Shown: positions 1 through 9,398, counted from the stretch's first letter. The stretch: DNA of 64,000 nucleotides from JAKRSE01 sp943369295 (GCA_943369295.1 CALRMU020000002.1:372001-436000); one strand, 5' to 3'. Notes: generated by a model from the letters alone, not told the origin. A program made the numbers and translations.

Positions 1-2331
1 AGCAGGTTTAACTCCCCAAGCGGAGAGGCTTCTGTTCACCGCGAGACTCGCAGTTGGAGCCGGGAAGACGAGAATTCCGCCTTCAGTTCTTAAACACCTC
101 ACCCATGTTGCTTGACCTGTAGCAAAGGTCGTTGTTGCCTGAAAGGTTCCAAGGTCGGGGTTGACTGGGTCGGGAACGAAGCTGAAGAGCGTCGTGCCGA
201 GGATAGTGCCTAGAGCTTCGGTGTAGGTGGAGAGAGCTTCGGCCCCAGCCGCCGCCTGGACGTTGGTGTTGATGACGCTGGCAAGATTAGGAGCAGAGAC
301 AGAGTTCCAGCCTGGCTGAAGCGAAACAGTCTGAACTTCGTTTTGGTCCAGCCTTGCCGGATGGCTTCGAGTGACGGCACCGCTTGGGCGGGCGAAGACG
401 CCGATTCCCTGGGCAAAACCGCCAGCATCAGGGCTAAGCAGGAATCTTCCCTGTCTGGAATCCCATTGTGCGACGAGGGTGTTTGTGGCACTGCTGCCCA
501 GAACCTGCTCGATAGATGGCCTAAGAGGGCGAGCCGCCAAGCCCATAAAGTTCAGGCGGTTGGCCAAAGTCACCGACTGGTTGATCCAAGATGAGTCGGC
601 AGTCAACTCCAGACCGAGGTCTCCTTTCGTCTTGCTTACCTTGCGGGTGAGAAGGGTTGTCGGAACTCCTGCCACCGTCCTAATCACTCTGACCGTGATG
701 CTCTGGGCTCGGTCGAAGTTGGCGTCGTTGAAGTTGAAGCTGAAAGCCTGGTTCTGGACCAAGGTGTTCTGGGTCGCAGATCCGTAGGAAACCTGCACCG
801 ACCAGGTTTGGCCAGTCGTCGGCCTTGGAAATCCGACCAGGGTGCCGTAGAGTGGCTTGAAGCTGGTGCTCGCACCCGTCGCAACGGCTCCGGCAGGAAG
901 GCTGACTCTCGAATTGGTCGAGAAGAAGGGCACATCCACCATGACTCGGTAGATCTGACCATCAAAAGTTGTTGAGGGGAAGTTGGGGGCAACACTTCCA
1001 TAGCCTCCGGCCAGATCGACAATGTCGTCTTGAAGAGTGGTGAAGAACCTCAGGTTGTCTGGACGCCAGTAGACGGGGTATGTCCGGCCAGAGAGCAGAA
1101 TCTCATCGCCGGTTGTCAGCAGGCGGGTGGCATGGCTGATGATTCCGAAAACACCAAAGTCAGCCGTTCCGGCATCCGGGGCAATGGCAAAGGCTTGAAT
1201 GACGGACCGAACCCCAGCCCATGAGTCGCCATCAAGAATGGACTGTCGGTTGGACCAAGTCGCAAAGGTTTGGCCCTCCACTGTGGCGTCGGCCACGCCA
1301 GCCACTGTGTTCAAAGCCGTCTGTGCCTGCAGAGCGAGGTCCGACTGGGTTTGAAAGGCGGCTGGTGCCGCATAAAGCCTTCGATTGAACTCAGCCGCGA
1401 AGCCAGGATGTTCGATGAGAATCTTGGAGAAGGCTGTTCCGGCCATCTGGTAGCGGAGCAGGTAAGGCCCGCCGGAACTGTCGCCCACCGGGAGGGTCGT
1501 GTTCAGGAGGTTGGGAGCAATGAAGGTCTTGGTTCCGAGCCCGGCCTGATTGCACCAATCGTAGACTGAACCTGCATCGTAGAGGGAGCCCAGGGCGGCT
1601 TCGATCTCATCGGTCGTCGGACTGCCAGGAATCGTGCCTGGCGTTCGGGCGATGCTGATGACGGCCGCTCGAACCAAACCTTCGTTCCAGGCATCGTAGG
1701 GGGTTGTTGAATCCAGCCTGTAGGCGAGAAGAAGCGTGTGGATGAAGTTGAGAGAGGCAGCGACCGAAGAGTTGTAAACAGGGAACCTGATTTCTGGTCC
1801 GCCTACAGCATTCGGGACGAAAGCGCCGCCAGCAACGGCAGTGCGATCCTGAATGTCAGCGTCGTAGTTGAGAACCTTGATCGTCCCGTTGGCCTTGGGG
1901 GTGCCGAAAAAGGCATCCATCGCCGCCTTGGCAGCCGTGAAGGTGTTTTCCAGGTGCGTTCGGTAGGCGGCAGGGAATGAACGGCTGCCTGCAGAATCGA
2001 AACTCAGAGTGAGGGTTTCTCCCGCTTTGGGTGAGTTCAGCTTGGAATCTGCAGATTTGCCCCTGGTTACGGGCAGAGCCACTCCATTTTTGGTAAGGAA
2101 GACTGTGACGGGCAGTGAGAACTGAACCTTGTCTCCCCGCTTGGTCCGCACCCCTTTGGTCAGGGCGGCCGCATTGTTTCCAAAGAGCCTGAGGCGTGCA
2201 TCGAGCGCAGAGTCGATGCTGCTCGATGACTTCATCGTGCCGACTTCCAGCTTAAGCTGGCCAGCCTGGACACAAATAGAGAGGGCGGCGCCCGCCAAAA
2301 GCGCCGTCCCTCTGTTGATAGTTAGTTTCAT
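1..2331 (-). CDS. secreted protein of unknown function, C-terminus cut by window edge
   Basis: Hand translation from the ATG at 2331 stays open to base 1 (777 codons), so the stop lies outside the window. Residues 1-23 form a signal peptide ending near VQAG. Around residues 190-215 the protein reads NFIHTLLLAY, then YDAWNEGL. This spacing recalls gluzincin (peptidase MA-like) HExxH...W-x-EGL layouts, but the HExxH is not intact, so an inactive relative is possible; that is inference. The rest looks beta-rich and Ser/Thr-rich, as in cell-surface proteins. It lies 30 bp after the lipoprotein gene at 2362-3711 and is probably in the same transcript. Function unknown. Confidence 0.75.
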   Translation of the reverse strand, partial: MKLTINRGTALLAGAALSICVQAGQLKLEVGTMKSSSSIDSALDARLRLFGNNAAALTKGVRTKRGDKVQFSLPVTVFLTKNGVALPVTRGKSADSKLNSPKAGETLTLSFDSAGSRSFPAAYRTHLENTFTAAKAAMDAFFGTPKANGTIKVLNYDADIQDRTAVAGGAFVPNAVGGPEIRFPVYNSSVAASLNFIHTLLLAYRLDSTTPYDAWNEGLVRAAVISIARTPGTIPGSPTTDEIEAALGSLYDAGSVYDWCNQAGLGTKTFIAPNLLNTTLPVGDSSGGPYLLRYQMAGTAFSKILIEHPGFAAEFNRRLYAAPAAFQTQSDLALQAQTALNTVAGVADATVEGQTFATWSNRQSILDGDSWAGVRSVIQAFAIAPDAGTADFGVFGIISHATRLLTTGDEILLSGRTYPVYWRPDNLRFFTTLQDDIVDLAGGYGSVAPNFPSTTFDGQIYRVMVDVPFFSTNSRVSLPAGAVATGASTSFKPLYGTLVGFPRPTTGQTWSVQVSYGSATQNTLVQNQAFSFNFNDANFDRAQSITVRVIRTVAGVPTTLLTRKVSKTKGDLGLELTADSSWINQSVTLANRLNFMGLAARPLRPSIEQVLGSSATNTLVAQWDSRQGRFLLSPDAGGFAQGIGVFARPSGAVTRSHPARLDQNEVQTVSLQPGWNSVSAPNLASVINTNVQAAAGAEALSTYTEALGTILGTTLFSFVPDPVNPDLGTFQATTTFATGQATWVRCLRTEGGILVFPAPTASLAVNRSLSAWGVKPA

Positions 2332-2361
2332 CCTCACGGTCCCTTGCCTCCTTTCCTTATC

Positions 2362-3711
2362 TTAAGGAATGAAGGTTCGGACCTCGCTGATCGTTCGACT
2401 CGCGTTGCCATTCGCCAAACCAAGGATGAAGTAGTAGTAGGTTCGTCCTGAGGTAAGGGTCGGTCCACCGAAGCTGGAGTAGTTCACCGAGGTCCCCGTG
2501 ATGATAGCTGACTCGGCGATCGAATTCACGTCCAGCCTCGGGTATTCGGCAAAGACATAGACCTTGAAGTCTGTCGCTCCGCTGCTGGTCGTCCAGTTGA
2601 ATCTGAGAGGTCCAGCGGAGACACTGGAGCTTCCGAAGGGACCAAGGGTGTCAGCGAAGTCGACCGCGCTCAGGTTTGATTCTGTCAGGTCTGGCAGGTC
2701 GTCGTATCGGCTTGAAAGGGTCGTTGCTGCATAGCGATAGGTTGAACGGGTGTTGAGGCCCTGATCTTGGAAGAAGGCCGCCAAGGGGTCGGCGTTGAAT
2801 TCCAGACCACGCAGGGTGCCGGTTTCTCCGCTTCCGCGATAGATGCCCCATCCCAGATGGTCGTCAAATCTCTGTTCGTCCCAACTCAGCACTGCCTCGA
2901 CCAAGGTATCGCCGACGGCTGCACGGCTAGTGGCCGTCTGAGCCTTAAGCGGAAGCTTTTTGTCAGCCTTAAAGGCATTGGCCTTGGCCCAAGCCAGAGC
3001 AGAACCTGAACCATTGCTGGCTCGGCTTTGAATTGGGCTGACCCAGGTGACGACGCCAAAGTTCTGGGGAGCGGTGAGGGTTGGAGTGCCCGGATTGCCA
3101 AGGATGAAGTCGGTGAAGATAGTGTCGTTGCGAAGAACCCTGATGTCATCCCAGTCGGCTCTATAGCCTTGGCTCATAGCCACGACTTCATAGAGCTCTC
3201 CGCCGATTAGATCGGTAAAGGCATAGACGCCATCTTCGTTGGTGATGGCTCGGGCAGATGACCCGGCCCCGTTGTAGGCGAAAACGTTGACTCCTTCAAG
3301 AAGGAACCCGCTTCTGTCACGAACAACTCCTTCGATGCGGCCAAGATTGCCGGTCGGAGCGAGGAGAATGTTGCCGTTGCTTCGAACAGATCCATTAACA
3401 GTGATGACCATGGTGCTGCCGCGGTAACTAAGCCCGTTGGCAGAAATGGTGGCTTCGACCTTGTGGAAGCCAGAAGTCAAACTGTCGATTGAGTAGCTGC
3501 CAGCGTTGGAGCTGACTGTTTCGCGGCCATCGACTCTGATTCTTGCCCCACGCACTGGCTGGGTGACCCCAGCACCATCAAGGAAAAGCACCTGACCAGT
3601 CAGGGTGGCGTTGCGGGGGTTGTTGGCTGTGCCGCCTGTCTGACCTCCGCATCCTGATAGTAGGAGAGCGGCTGTCAGGCCGCCGAACAAAGAGAGCTGA
3701 GAAATCTTCAT
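2362..3711 (-). CDS. lipoprotein with carboxypeptidase regulatory-like domains
   Basis: The 449-residue product has a lipoprotein signal with lipobox LLSGC (Cys21) followed by a GG-rich tether. Residues about 35-105 and 125-200 look like two carboxypeptidase regulatory-like (CarboxypepD_reg) beta-sandwich repeats, with the typical 'G.V.D..G..L.GV.V' and 'T..DG.Y.F..L..G.Y.V' patterns. The C-terminal half resembles fibronectin-type extracellular repeats. Such proteins sit on the cell surface and bind glycans or other proteins; no catalytic motif is visible. The gene precedes the secreted protein at 1-2331 by 30 bp, so the two are likely one surface-protein operon. Confidence 0.7.
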   Translation of the reverse strand: MKISQLSLFGGLTAALLLSGCGGQTGGTANNPRNATLTGQVLFLDGAGVTQPVRGARIRVDGRETVSSNAGSYSIDSLTSGFHKVEATISANGLSYRGSTMVITVNGSVRSNGNILLAPTGNLGRIEGVVRDRSGFLLEGVNVFAYNGAGSSARAITNEDGVYAFTDLIGGELYEVVAMSQGYRADWDDIRVLRNDTIFTDFILGNPGTPTLTAPQNFGVVTWVSPIQSRASNGSGSALAWAKANAFKADKKLPLKAQTATSRAAVGDTLVEAVLSWDEQRFDDHLGWGIYRGSGETGTLRGLEFNADPLAAFFQDQGLNTRSTYRYAATTLSSRYDDLPDLTESNLSAVDFADTLGPFGSSSVSAGPLRFNWTTSSGATDFKVYVFAEYPRLDVNSIAESAIITGTSVNYSSFGGPTLTSGRTYYYFILGLANGNASRTISEVRTFIP

Positions 3712-3785
3712 TGAGGAACCACTCTGCAGGAATCAAAACGGATGGAACCCTTTTGGGTTACAAAAAACTCCTTTGCAAAACTAAA

Positions 3786-3813
3786 TGGGCCAGGACTCTA
3801 GAGTCCTGGCCCA
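3786..3813 (-). terminator. perfect 28-bp palindrome, likely terminator
   Basis: TGGGCCAGGACTCT is followed directly by its exact reverse complement. On the minus strand the hairpin is followed by TTTAGTTTTG. It ends the transcript of the Cys-rich gene at 3836. Confidence 0.7.
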
Positions 3814-3835
3814 TTCTACGAGATAAAGATTCGCC

Positions 3836-4486
3836 TTAGTTGACGAAGACGTTCTTCGCGACGACAGACTGAACTTCGCCGGTCACGTTGCCCTTTGCCA
3901 TGAGTTCAGCTCGGCCAGCCTTTGCAGAATCTTCGCATCCGAAGAGTTCGTAGCCCATGCCGTTCCAGACCTTGAACTTCGCAGGCTCACCAGCAGCGTT
4001 GCAGCAGCCAGCGCCACCCTTCTTCACCATCTTGCCAGGAGTCGAGTTTTCACAGGCTCCGACAGATTTGGCTGCCATGCGGCTTTTGGCCTTGGGCAGG
4101 GCGATCATGGGGGCGGGAGTCTCTCCGCCTTCGCTGGTGAGGTGCATTGCCTGAGCGGTGGCCCAGAAAGCCTTTTCCTGAGTCTCTTCGCAGTCTGCGT
4201 TGAGCTCAGAATCCCAAGCCATGGTGATGGTTCGATCCTTCATCTTGGCTGAGCAGCAGGCCTTGCCTTCTGCCATTCCATCGCCGCAGCAAGACTTAGT
4301 CTTTTCTGCGCTGGCACTCTTTGAAGCGCAGCCGGCACAAGCCTTCTTAGCTGCAGGAGCGCCACCTTCCATAGAGGCGTGCATTTTGCCCTCTGCCTTA
4401 GCAGAACAGCAGGAACTGGCGGTCTGACCCGCAAACGCAAATGCACCCATCATGAGGGCGGCCAACAAAGAAACAGTTTTAAGCAT
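3836..4486 (-). CDS. exported cysteine-rich protein, unknown function
   Basis: From the ATG at 4486 the product is 216 residues with a clean signal peptide (MLKTVSLLAALMMGAFAFA). A TTG at 4519 would extend it by 11 residues, but those precede the natural signal peptide. The mature protein has 13 Cys, mostly in CC and CxxC pairs (SCCSAK, CAGC, SCCGDG, ACCSAK, GCCNAA), embedded in Lys/Ala/Met-rich low-complexity sequence. The C-terminus (about 160-216) looks folded and contains 'GYELFGCEDSA'. Metal binding or thiol chemistry in the periplasm is plausible but not shown. It lies 36 bp after metK and is probably co-transcribed with it. Confidence 0.7.
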   Translation of the reverse strand: MLKTVSLLAALMMGAFAFAGQTASSCCSAKAEGKMHASMEGGAPAAKKACAGCASKSASAEKTKSCCGDGMAEGKACCSAKMKDRTITMAWDSELNADCEETQEKAFWATAQAMHLTSEGGETPAPMIALPKAKSRMAAKSVGACENSTPGKMVKKGGAGCCNAAGEPAKFKVWNGMGYELFGCEDSAKAGRAELMAKGNVTGEVQSVVAKNVFVN

Positions 4487-4522
4487 GGAATTCACCGAGA
4501 CCTTAATAGTATTCCGCAAATT

Positions 4523-5659
4523 TTAGACCAGAGCCTTCAATTCTGCTGCGGGAGCAGTGGATTCCCATGAAAATGCAGGGTTTCCGAAGTGGCCGTTCTT
4601 GGCGGTGGGCAGATACTTGTGAGTCCTCAGACCCAGATGATCGATGATGCCCTTGGGTGACATATCGAATCTCTCTCGCACTGCCTTAACAATGGACTCC
4701 ATTGAAACCTTTTCGGTTCCAAAACATTCGAGATTTACGGAAACTGGCTGGACAACACCGATGGCGTAGGCGAGGCTGACGACGCATCGATCAGCAAGAC
4801 CTGCAGCAACGATGTTCTTGGCCACGTGGCGAGCCATGTAGGCAGCGCTTCGGTCGACCTTTGTCGGGTCCTTGCCGCTGAAGGCGCCGCCGCCGTGGGG
4901 GCAGAGGCCGCCGTAGGTGTCGACGATGATCTTTCGACCCGTCAGACCCGTGTCACCGTGGGGGCCGCCAATGATGAACTGGCCCGTGGGGTTAATGTGG
5001 AAAGTGATTTCGCCATCGATGTACTGGCTGTACTCGGCCAGGACGGGATCGATGACTTCCTTGCGGACAATATCCTTGATGGTGTTGGTCTTGTCAGCAT
5101 CGTGCTGCTGGCTGAGAACAACAGTGTCAATTCGGACTGGCTTGTCGCCATCGTAAATGACAGAAACCTGGCTCTTAGAGTCGGGTCGAAGGCCGAGCGA
5201 AGGATGCTCTCTTCGAACCTTGGTGGACTGACGAGTCAGAGCATGGGCCACGCTGATAGGCAGGGGCATAAGCTCAGGAGTCTCGTTGCAGGCCATGCCG
5301 AACATCATTCCCTGGTCGCCGGCTCCGCCGGTATCAACGCCCATGGCGATATCAGGAGACTGCTTATTGATAGCCAGCATCACGCCGCAGCTGTGGCCAT
5401 CAAAGCCGCGAGCCGTGTCGGTGTAGCCGACATCGCAGATGGTTTTGCGCACGAGCTCGTTGATTTCAACGTAGCCAGAAGTGGTCAGTTCGCCAGCGAC
5501 CACTGCAACACCGTGTGCGACGAGAGTCTCGATTGCCACTCGGGCGGTCGGGTCCTGTTCAAGAACCGCATCGAGGATCGCATCTGAAACCTGGTCGGCC
5601 AGTTTATCGGGATGTCCCTCACTGACGCTTTCTGAGGTGTAAATCTTGACGTCTGCCAC
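4523..5659 (-). CDS. metK: S-adenosylmethionine synthetase
   Basis: MetK makes S-adenosylmethionine from methionine and ATP in the cytoplasm. The 378-residue product is near family length (about 380-400). The N-terminal 'SEGHPDKLADQ' holds the catalytic His and a Mg ligand. 'GAGDQGMMFG' is the substrate-loop signature, and 'GGGAFSGKDPTKVDRSA' is the C-terminal signature with the phosphate-binding Lys. The start is GTG at 5659 (VADVKIYTSESV). It is divergent from the lytic transglycosylase gene, with only 49 bp between the starts, so that stretch should hold both promoters. No SAM riboswitch is recognisable in so short a leader. Confidence 0.97.
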   Translation of the reverse strand: MADVKIYTSESVSEGHPDKLADQVSDAILDAVLEQDPTARVAIETLVAHGVAVVAGELTTSGYVEINELVRKTICDVGYTDTARGFDGHSCGVMLAINKQSPDIAMGVDTGGAGDQGMMFGMACNETPELMPLPISVAHALTRQSTKVRREHPSLGLRPDSKSQVSVIYDGDKPVRIDTVVLSQQHDADKTNTIKDIVRKEVIDPVLAEYSQYIDGEITFHINPTGQFIIGGPHGDTGLTGRKIIVDTYGGLCPHGGGAFSGKDPTKVDRSAAYMARHVAKNIVAAGLADRCVVSLAYAIGVVQPVSVNLECFGTEKVSMESIVKAVRERFDMSPKGIIDHLGLRTHKYLPTAKNGHFGNPAFSWESTAPAAELKALV

Positions 5660-5708
5660 TTCAGGCGGACTTTACCCTTCACTACCCAAGCAGTAAAGGG
5701 CCTCAAGG

Positions 5709-7280
5709 ATGCAAGACTCAGGACACAATTCATTAGTGGTGCAAAGAATCTTGGCAGCAATAGCCGTTAATCTGCTGCTTGCCTGCGCTTATGCAAAGGC
5801 CGAAGTTTCGCCCAGCCTTCTCTCTTCACGAGGAGGCTTGGTGACTTTGACCCTTCCTAGCCCGGCAGATTCACCGGCACCGGTCATCCAGGCACCAGAT
5901 GGAGCCCTCTACCTGGCTCTTCGTAAAGATGAGAGGTGGCAGGTGAAGGTTTGGATGCCCCCTGCACCTGCCACAAAACAAGCAGAAATACTAGAGCTCC
6001 CCTTCAAAGCAGGCGGACCAAATGGCTTTTCAGACTTGGCCGTAGTGAAGCAGGTAGGGGCAGGTCATGTTTTTAGGGGTCGCGGGCTGACCTTAAGAAC
6101 TTACAGAGACAAGCCAAACGCAGCCAGGCCGAATGAGGGATTGATAAGGACACAGCTTGCCCCTGGCTTGGTTTGGCCGAAAGATGGCGCGATGGAAGAT
6201 CGGCTTTCGTGGCAGGGGTTTTGGGCAGCCTGGGCGGGGTCGATTGTTGCCGAGCATTCCGGGCGCCATGAGTTTAAGCTTCGCGGAGAGATTTCAAAGG
6301 TCGGATTGACCGTCAATCGCGGCCCGGTGCGGGTTGTGGCTGGGGTCTTTTCTTTGGATTTGAAGGCGGGCGAGCCCATGCCGGTACGCCTGGAAGGACT
6401 AATCGATCAGGTTGGGGGGATCGCTCTCGAATGGACTCCTCCCCTTGGGCCAACTGAACCTGTCCCTGCCTCGCGCCTTCAACCAGAAACTAAGGGATCA
6501 ATAAAGCCAACTCCTTGGCAGGCGGCAGATGATTTTCCACTGCAGGCTGATTGGCAGAAGGCAAAGGTTTCTCTCCCCGCCCCGACCGGGGGGAGGGGTT
6601 CGGTTTGGGCCAGAGTCCAGCAGCCCGACGGGGTTTGGCTCCATGTCGAAGCGGTGGATGGACGGGCGGAGATGCCTCTGCCCGATAACCCCGCACGTTC
6701 TGGGAGGCTTTTTCCAACTAGCTGGCTGGCAGCGGGGGAAGATGGGGTGACTCTTCTTCCTGGGCCAGACATCATTCAGGCCCCTGCTCCGGTACAGTTC
6801 GCCGGACCCGCCCCCGACGCTGGCCTTGACCCCGACTACTTAAACTGGGAAAAGGCTTTGAAGCAGAAGAGCGAGACTGAGGTTCAGGTTTTAACGTCGC
6901 GCTCTGCACTTCGTGCGGTTTACGAGCCCATGGCCCGCGAGGCGGCTCGGCAGGCGGGGCTGAACGAATCCATCTTCTGCCGGATGATCGAGGTGGAGTC
7001 AGGCTGGGACCCCAACGCCATGAGCCCGGTGGGGGCGATGGGGCTGGGTCAGCTTATGCCCGGCACTGCCTTCGAGTTGGGGGTCGATGACCCCTTCGAC
7101 CCTCAGCAGAACCTGGCTGGGGCAGCCAAGTACCTGGCCAAGCAGTACAAAAGGTTCGGGTCGTATCTGCTCGCTCTCGCCGCCTACAACGCAGGGCCGG
7201 GGGCTGTCAGCCGGCATGGTGGGGTGCCTCCTTACCGGGAGACTCGGCGGTATGTGAGGAAGATTCTTGGGTCGGGGTGA
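5709..7280 (+). CDS. lytic transglycosylase with PA14-like domain
   Basis: A 523-residue exported murein hydrolase that cleaves the MurNAc-GlcNAc bond to form 1,6-anhydroMurNAc. An N-terminal hydrophobic signal covers residues about 10-32. Residues about 165-260 ('WAGSIVAEHSGRHEFKL ... GGIALEW') match a PA14-like carbohydrate-binding fold. The C-terminus (about 405-520) is an SLT/Slt70-type catalytic domain: 'VESGWDPNAMSPVGAMGLGQLMPGTA' with catalytic Glu430, then the 'ALAAYNAGPGAV' motif. PA14 joined to SLT is an uncommon arrangement. ATG 5709 was chosen; an internal GTG near 5738 is an alternative closer to the signal peptide. Confidence 0.9.
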   Translation: MQDSGHNSLVVQRILAAIAVNLLLACAYAKAEVSPSLLSSRGGLVTLTLPSPADSPAPVIQAPDGALYLALRKDERWQVKVWMPPAPATKQAEILELPFKAGGPNGFSDLAVVKQVGAGHVFRGRGLTLRTYRDKPNAARPNEGLIRTQLAPGLVWPKDGAMEDRLSWQGFWAAWAGSIVAEHSGRHEFKLRGEISKVGLTVNRGPVRVVAGVFSLDLKAGEPMPVRLEGLIDQVGGIALEWTPPLGPTEPVPASRLQPETKGSIKPTPWQAADDFPLQADWQKAKVSLPAPTGGRGSVWARVQQPDGVWLHVEAVDGRAEMPLPDNPARSGRLFPTSWLAAGEDGVTLLPGPDIIQAPAPVQFAGPAPDAGLDPDYLNWEKALKQKSETEVQVLTSRSALRAVYEPMAREAARQAGLNESIFCRMIEVESGWDPNAMSPVGAMGLGQLMPGTAFELGVDDPFDPQQNLAGAAKYLAKQYKRFGSYLLALAAYNAGPGAVSRHGGVPPYRETRRYVRKILGSG

Positions 7281-7519
7281 GTCGGGAAAGGGCTATGCCT
7301 CGTACCGGTGAGACAGACGCGGCGCAGGCTTACTCGAATTTTCAAAGTCCCCCGTCAGATTAAACGAATTGTGCTGTTTGTCGAGATCCAGTGATTTTGC
7401 GGACATTTTTCGATGCGAATTGGGTATCGTTCTCGTCTTGGCAAATGTATGCTGCTGAAAATAGAGTAGGCGCATGTCCACATTTGCTGATTTTTCTTTA
7501 ATCTGGCGATGATCGCCGG

Positions 7520-7834
7520 GTGGAATTCACGAGGACAGCTTTGGAATACAATTCCCGAACAATTTTGCCCACCCCAGTCGCATCGAAACTGATGCTGCAA
7601 ATGAGTCTAACTGAGTCGGATGTTTTGAGCCAAGTTGAGGCGTCAGGATTGCTTGAAGATTCCAGCACGTATGCTGCCCGAAGATTGCCCAACGGTTCAA
7701 TCGCCTTCGTTGCATTCCGAAACGGCGTGTCAGAAATCAAACTTTTCGAGGATCTTGAATGGCTGAATGACTTTCAATTTCTCAGTGTTTCTGCTCAGAC
7801 TTCCTGGGGCTTGTGTAGCCAAACTGGTTCATAG
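7520..7834 (+). CDS. small protein of unknown function upstream of HD hydrolase
   Basis: The 104-residue ORF starts at GTG 7520 (an in-frame stop at 7499 limits upstream extension) and ends 10 bp before the HD hydrolase start, which suggests translational coupling. I recognise no domain. It has mixed alpha/beta character, no signal peptide and no membrane segment, and an acidic middle ('LFEDLEWLNDF'). Base composition is visibly lower in GC than the flanking genes, as is that of its partner. It could be a partner or regulator of the hydrolase. Confidence 0.55.
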   Translation: MEFTRTALEYNSRTILPTPVASKLMLQMSLTESDVLSQVEASGLLEDSSTYAARRLPNGSIAFVAFRNGVSEIKLFEDLEWLNDFQFLSVSAQTSWGLCSQTGS

Positions 7835-7844
7835 GTTTAGTTAG

Positions 7845-9212
7845 TTGAATTATTCGTTATATAGGGACGTAGTTCACGGCCAGATTAGCCTTCCGAGAAT
7901 AGGACAAGAATCGCTAGCCAGCGACTCAGAAAAGTTGTTGGCTGAGATAGTTCCGAAGATTAGAGATACAGATGTATTTCAAAGGCTGAGAGCGATCAGG
8001 CAAAATGGACTGACGAATTTTGTCTTTGCCTCCATGGAGCACTCAAGATTTGCTCACAGCATTGGCGTATTTCATCTTTCACGTCGGATGTATGATGCTG
8101 TCGTAAAAAATTCCGGTTTGGAAGTTGACCATGAGGACCGAATCAAAGTCGCTCTAGCCGGCCTATTGCATGATCTAGGACACGGTCCGTTTTCGCATTC
8201 TTTGGAAGCCGCCTTCCCAAAGTTTGACCATGAAGAGATGTCAATCCGCCTGCTGAACGAGCATGGCGTGATCCGAAGTGCTTTGTCTATAGCATCTGGC
8301 GATTTCTCTGAGAAACTCAGTCCCTACATTAACAAGAAAAACAGAGTGGATGAGCAGTGGACTTACCATGTCATATCAAGCCAGCTAGACGCGGATAGGT
8401 TGGACTACATGATTCGCGACTCCCTTCACGCTGGCCTGAAGGGACACGGCTTTGATCTTGAGAGACTACTTGACGTCATCTCCACGCACGAGGGAAAAAT
8501 CATTGTCGAAGAGTCAAGCATGCCGACAGTTGAAGCCTATCTCCTTTCAAGATTGCATCTTTATGAGATAGTCTATTTTCATAAGACAGTTAGGGCTTCT
8601 CAATGTCTTCTTATTTCGATCTTTAAGCGTTGTCGTGACTTAGTCCTGATGGGGAAAAACGACCACCTGGAAAATGTCCCACCAGTCCTGAGGCACTTTC
8701 TAACGGCACTTATTGCAAATGCAGAAAACATTCCTCTTGACTGTTTTGCGAGGGTTGGAGATCATCACTGCTGGGTAGCATTTGATGAATGGGCCTGCTC
8801 CTCTGAAGATTCTGTGTTGAGAGATCTGTGCAGGCGTCTAGTCTCGAGGAATCCTTTCAAGGTGCTTGATCTGAGCCGGAGTGCTGTCGGCAATGCGCTT
8901 CAATCGAGAGTATACGAAGTAGTTAAAGTGTGTTCTGAAAACTTGAAGATCTCCCCGGAGGATGTTTCAAAATACTATTGTATGACGGATGCAACCCAAG
9001 CATTAGCTTATAAAGCATTCGACCCACAGTCAAATAAACCGGACGAAGAAATTTGGATCCGTTCGAAGTCTGGAGAGATTCAAAAACTTAGTGAATTCAC
9101 TGAGAATCCTATAGTCACTGCGACACGTTCTCCGCGGTCTGCAAGATTTTATTTCTATCCCGGAGAATGTTCCGCAGATGTCAGGCGGATCATGGAGAGC
9201 GAACTCAATTAA
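7845..9212 (+). CDS. HD-superfamily phosphohydrolase (YwfO/SAMHD1-like)
   Basis: A 455-residue cytoplasmic metal-dependent phosphohydrolase, probably acting on nucleotides such as dNTPs, by family. The full H...HD...D set is visible: His71 in 'FAHSIGV', His109-Asp110 in 'LLHDLGHGPFSHSLE' and Asp182 in 'SSQLDADRLDYMIRD', all typical of COG1078/dGTPase-like proteins. The start is TTG 7845, 10 bp after the small upstream gene. The patch has lower GC and more A/T-ending codons than its neighbours, which suggests acquisition. Some members of this family act in antiviral nucleotide depletion; a housekeeping role is equally possible. Confidence 0.85.
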   Translation: MNYSLYRDVVHGQISLPRIGQESLASDSEKLLAEIVPKIRDTDVFQRLRAIRQNGLTNFVFASMEHSRFAHSIGVFHLSRRMYDAVVKNSGLEVDHEDRIKVALAGLLHDLGHGPFSHSLEAAFPKFDHEEMSIRLLNEHGVIRSALSIASGDFSEKLSPYINKKNRVDEQWTYHVISSQLDADRLDYMIRDSLHAGLKGHGFDLERLLDVISTHEGKIIVEESSMPTVEAYLLSRLHLYEIVYFHKTVRASQCLLISIFKRCRDLVLMGKNDHLENVPPVLRHFLTALIANAENIPLDCFARVGDHHCWVAFDEWACSSEDSVLRDLCRRLVSRNPFKVLDLSRSAVGNALQSRVYEVVKVCSENLKISPEDVSKYYCMTDATQALAYKAFDPQSNKPDEEIWIRSKSGEIQKLSEFTENPIVTATRSPRSARFYFYPGECSADVRRIMESELN

Positions 9213-9289
9213 TCATGCCATGCTGAATTGATAAAGAGAGTTCGATTGAGCAATCAACATGAGCATCCTATGGACAACTACAGGTCGAA

Positions 9290-9330
9290 AACCATTAGTC
9301 CACTGTCATTCTAAGACTGGACTAATGGTT
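9290..9330. terminator. bidirectional hairpin between convergent genes
   Basis: Thirteen-base arms AACCATTAGTCCA and TGGACTAATGGTT are perfect complements around a 15-base loop. It lies between the HD gene (+) and pdxS (-). No long T-tract is present. Confidence 0.55.
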
Positions 9331-9398
9331 ATTAACTTTGGATTGTACTTTCTCTGAATCAAGGTTGGCAGATCATCTCAACGTAGATTCTTCCCCGG

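Noticed and set aside
4826..5587. 253-codon plus-strand ORF
   Set aside because: It lies wholly inside metK on the opposite strand; the metK reading has clear family motifs, so this is a shadow.
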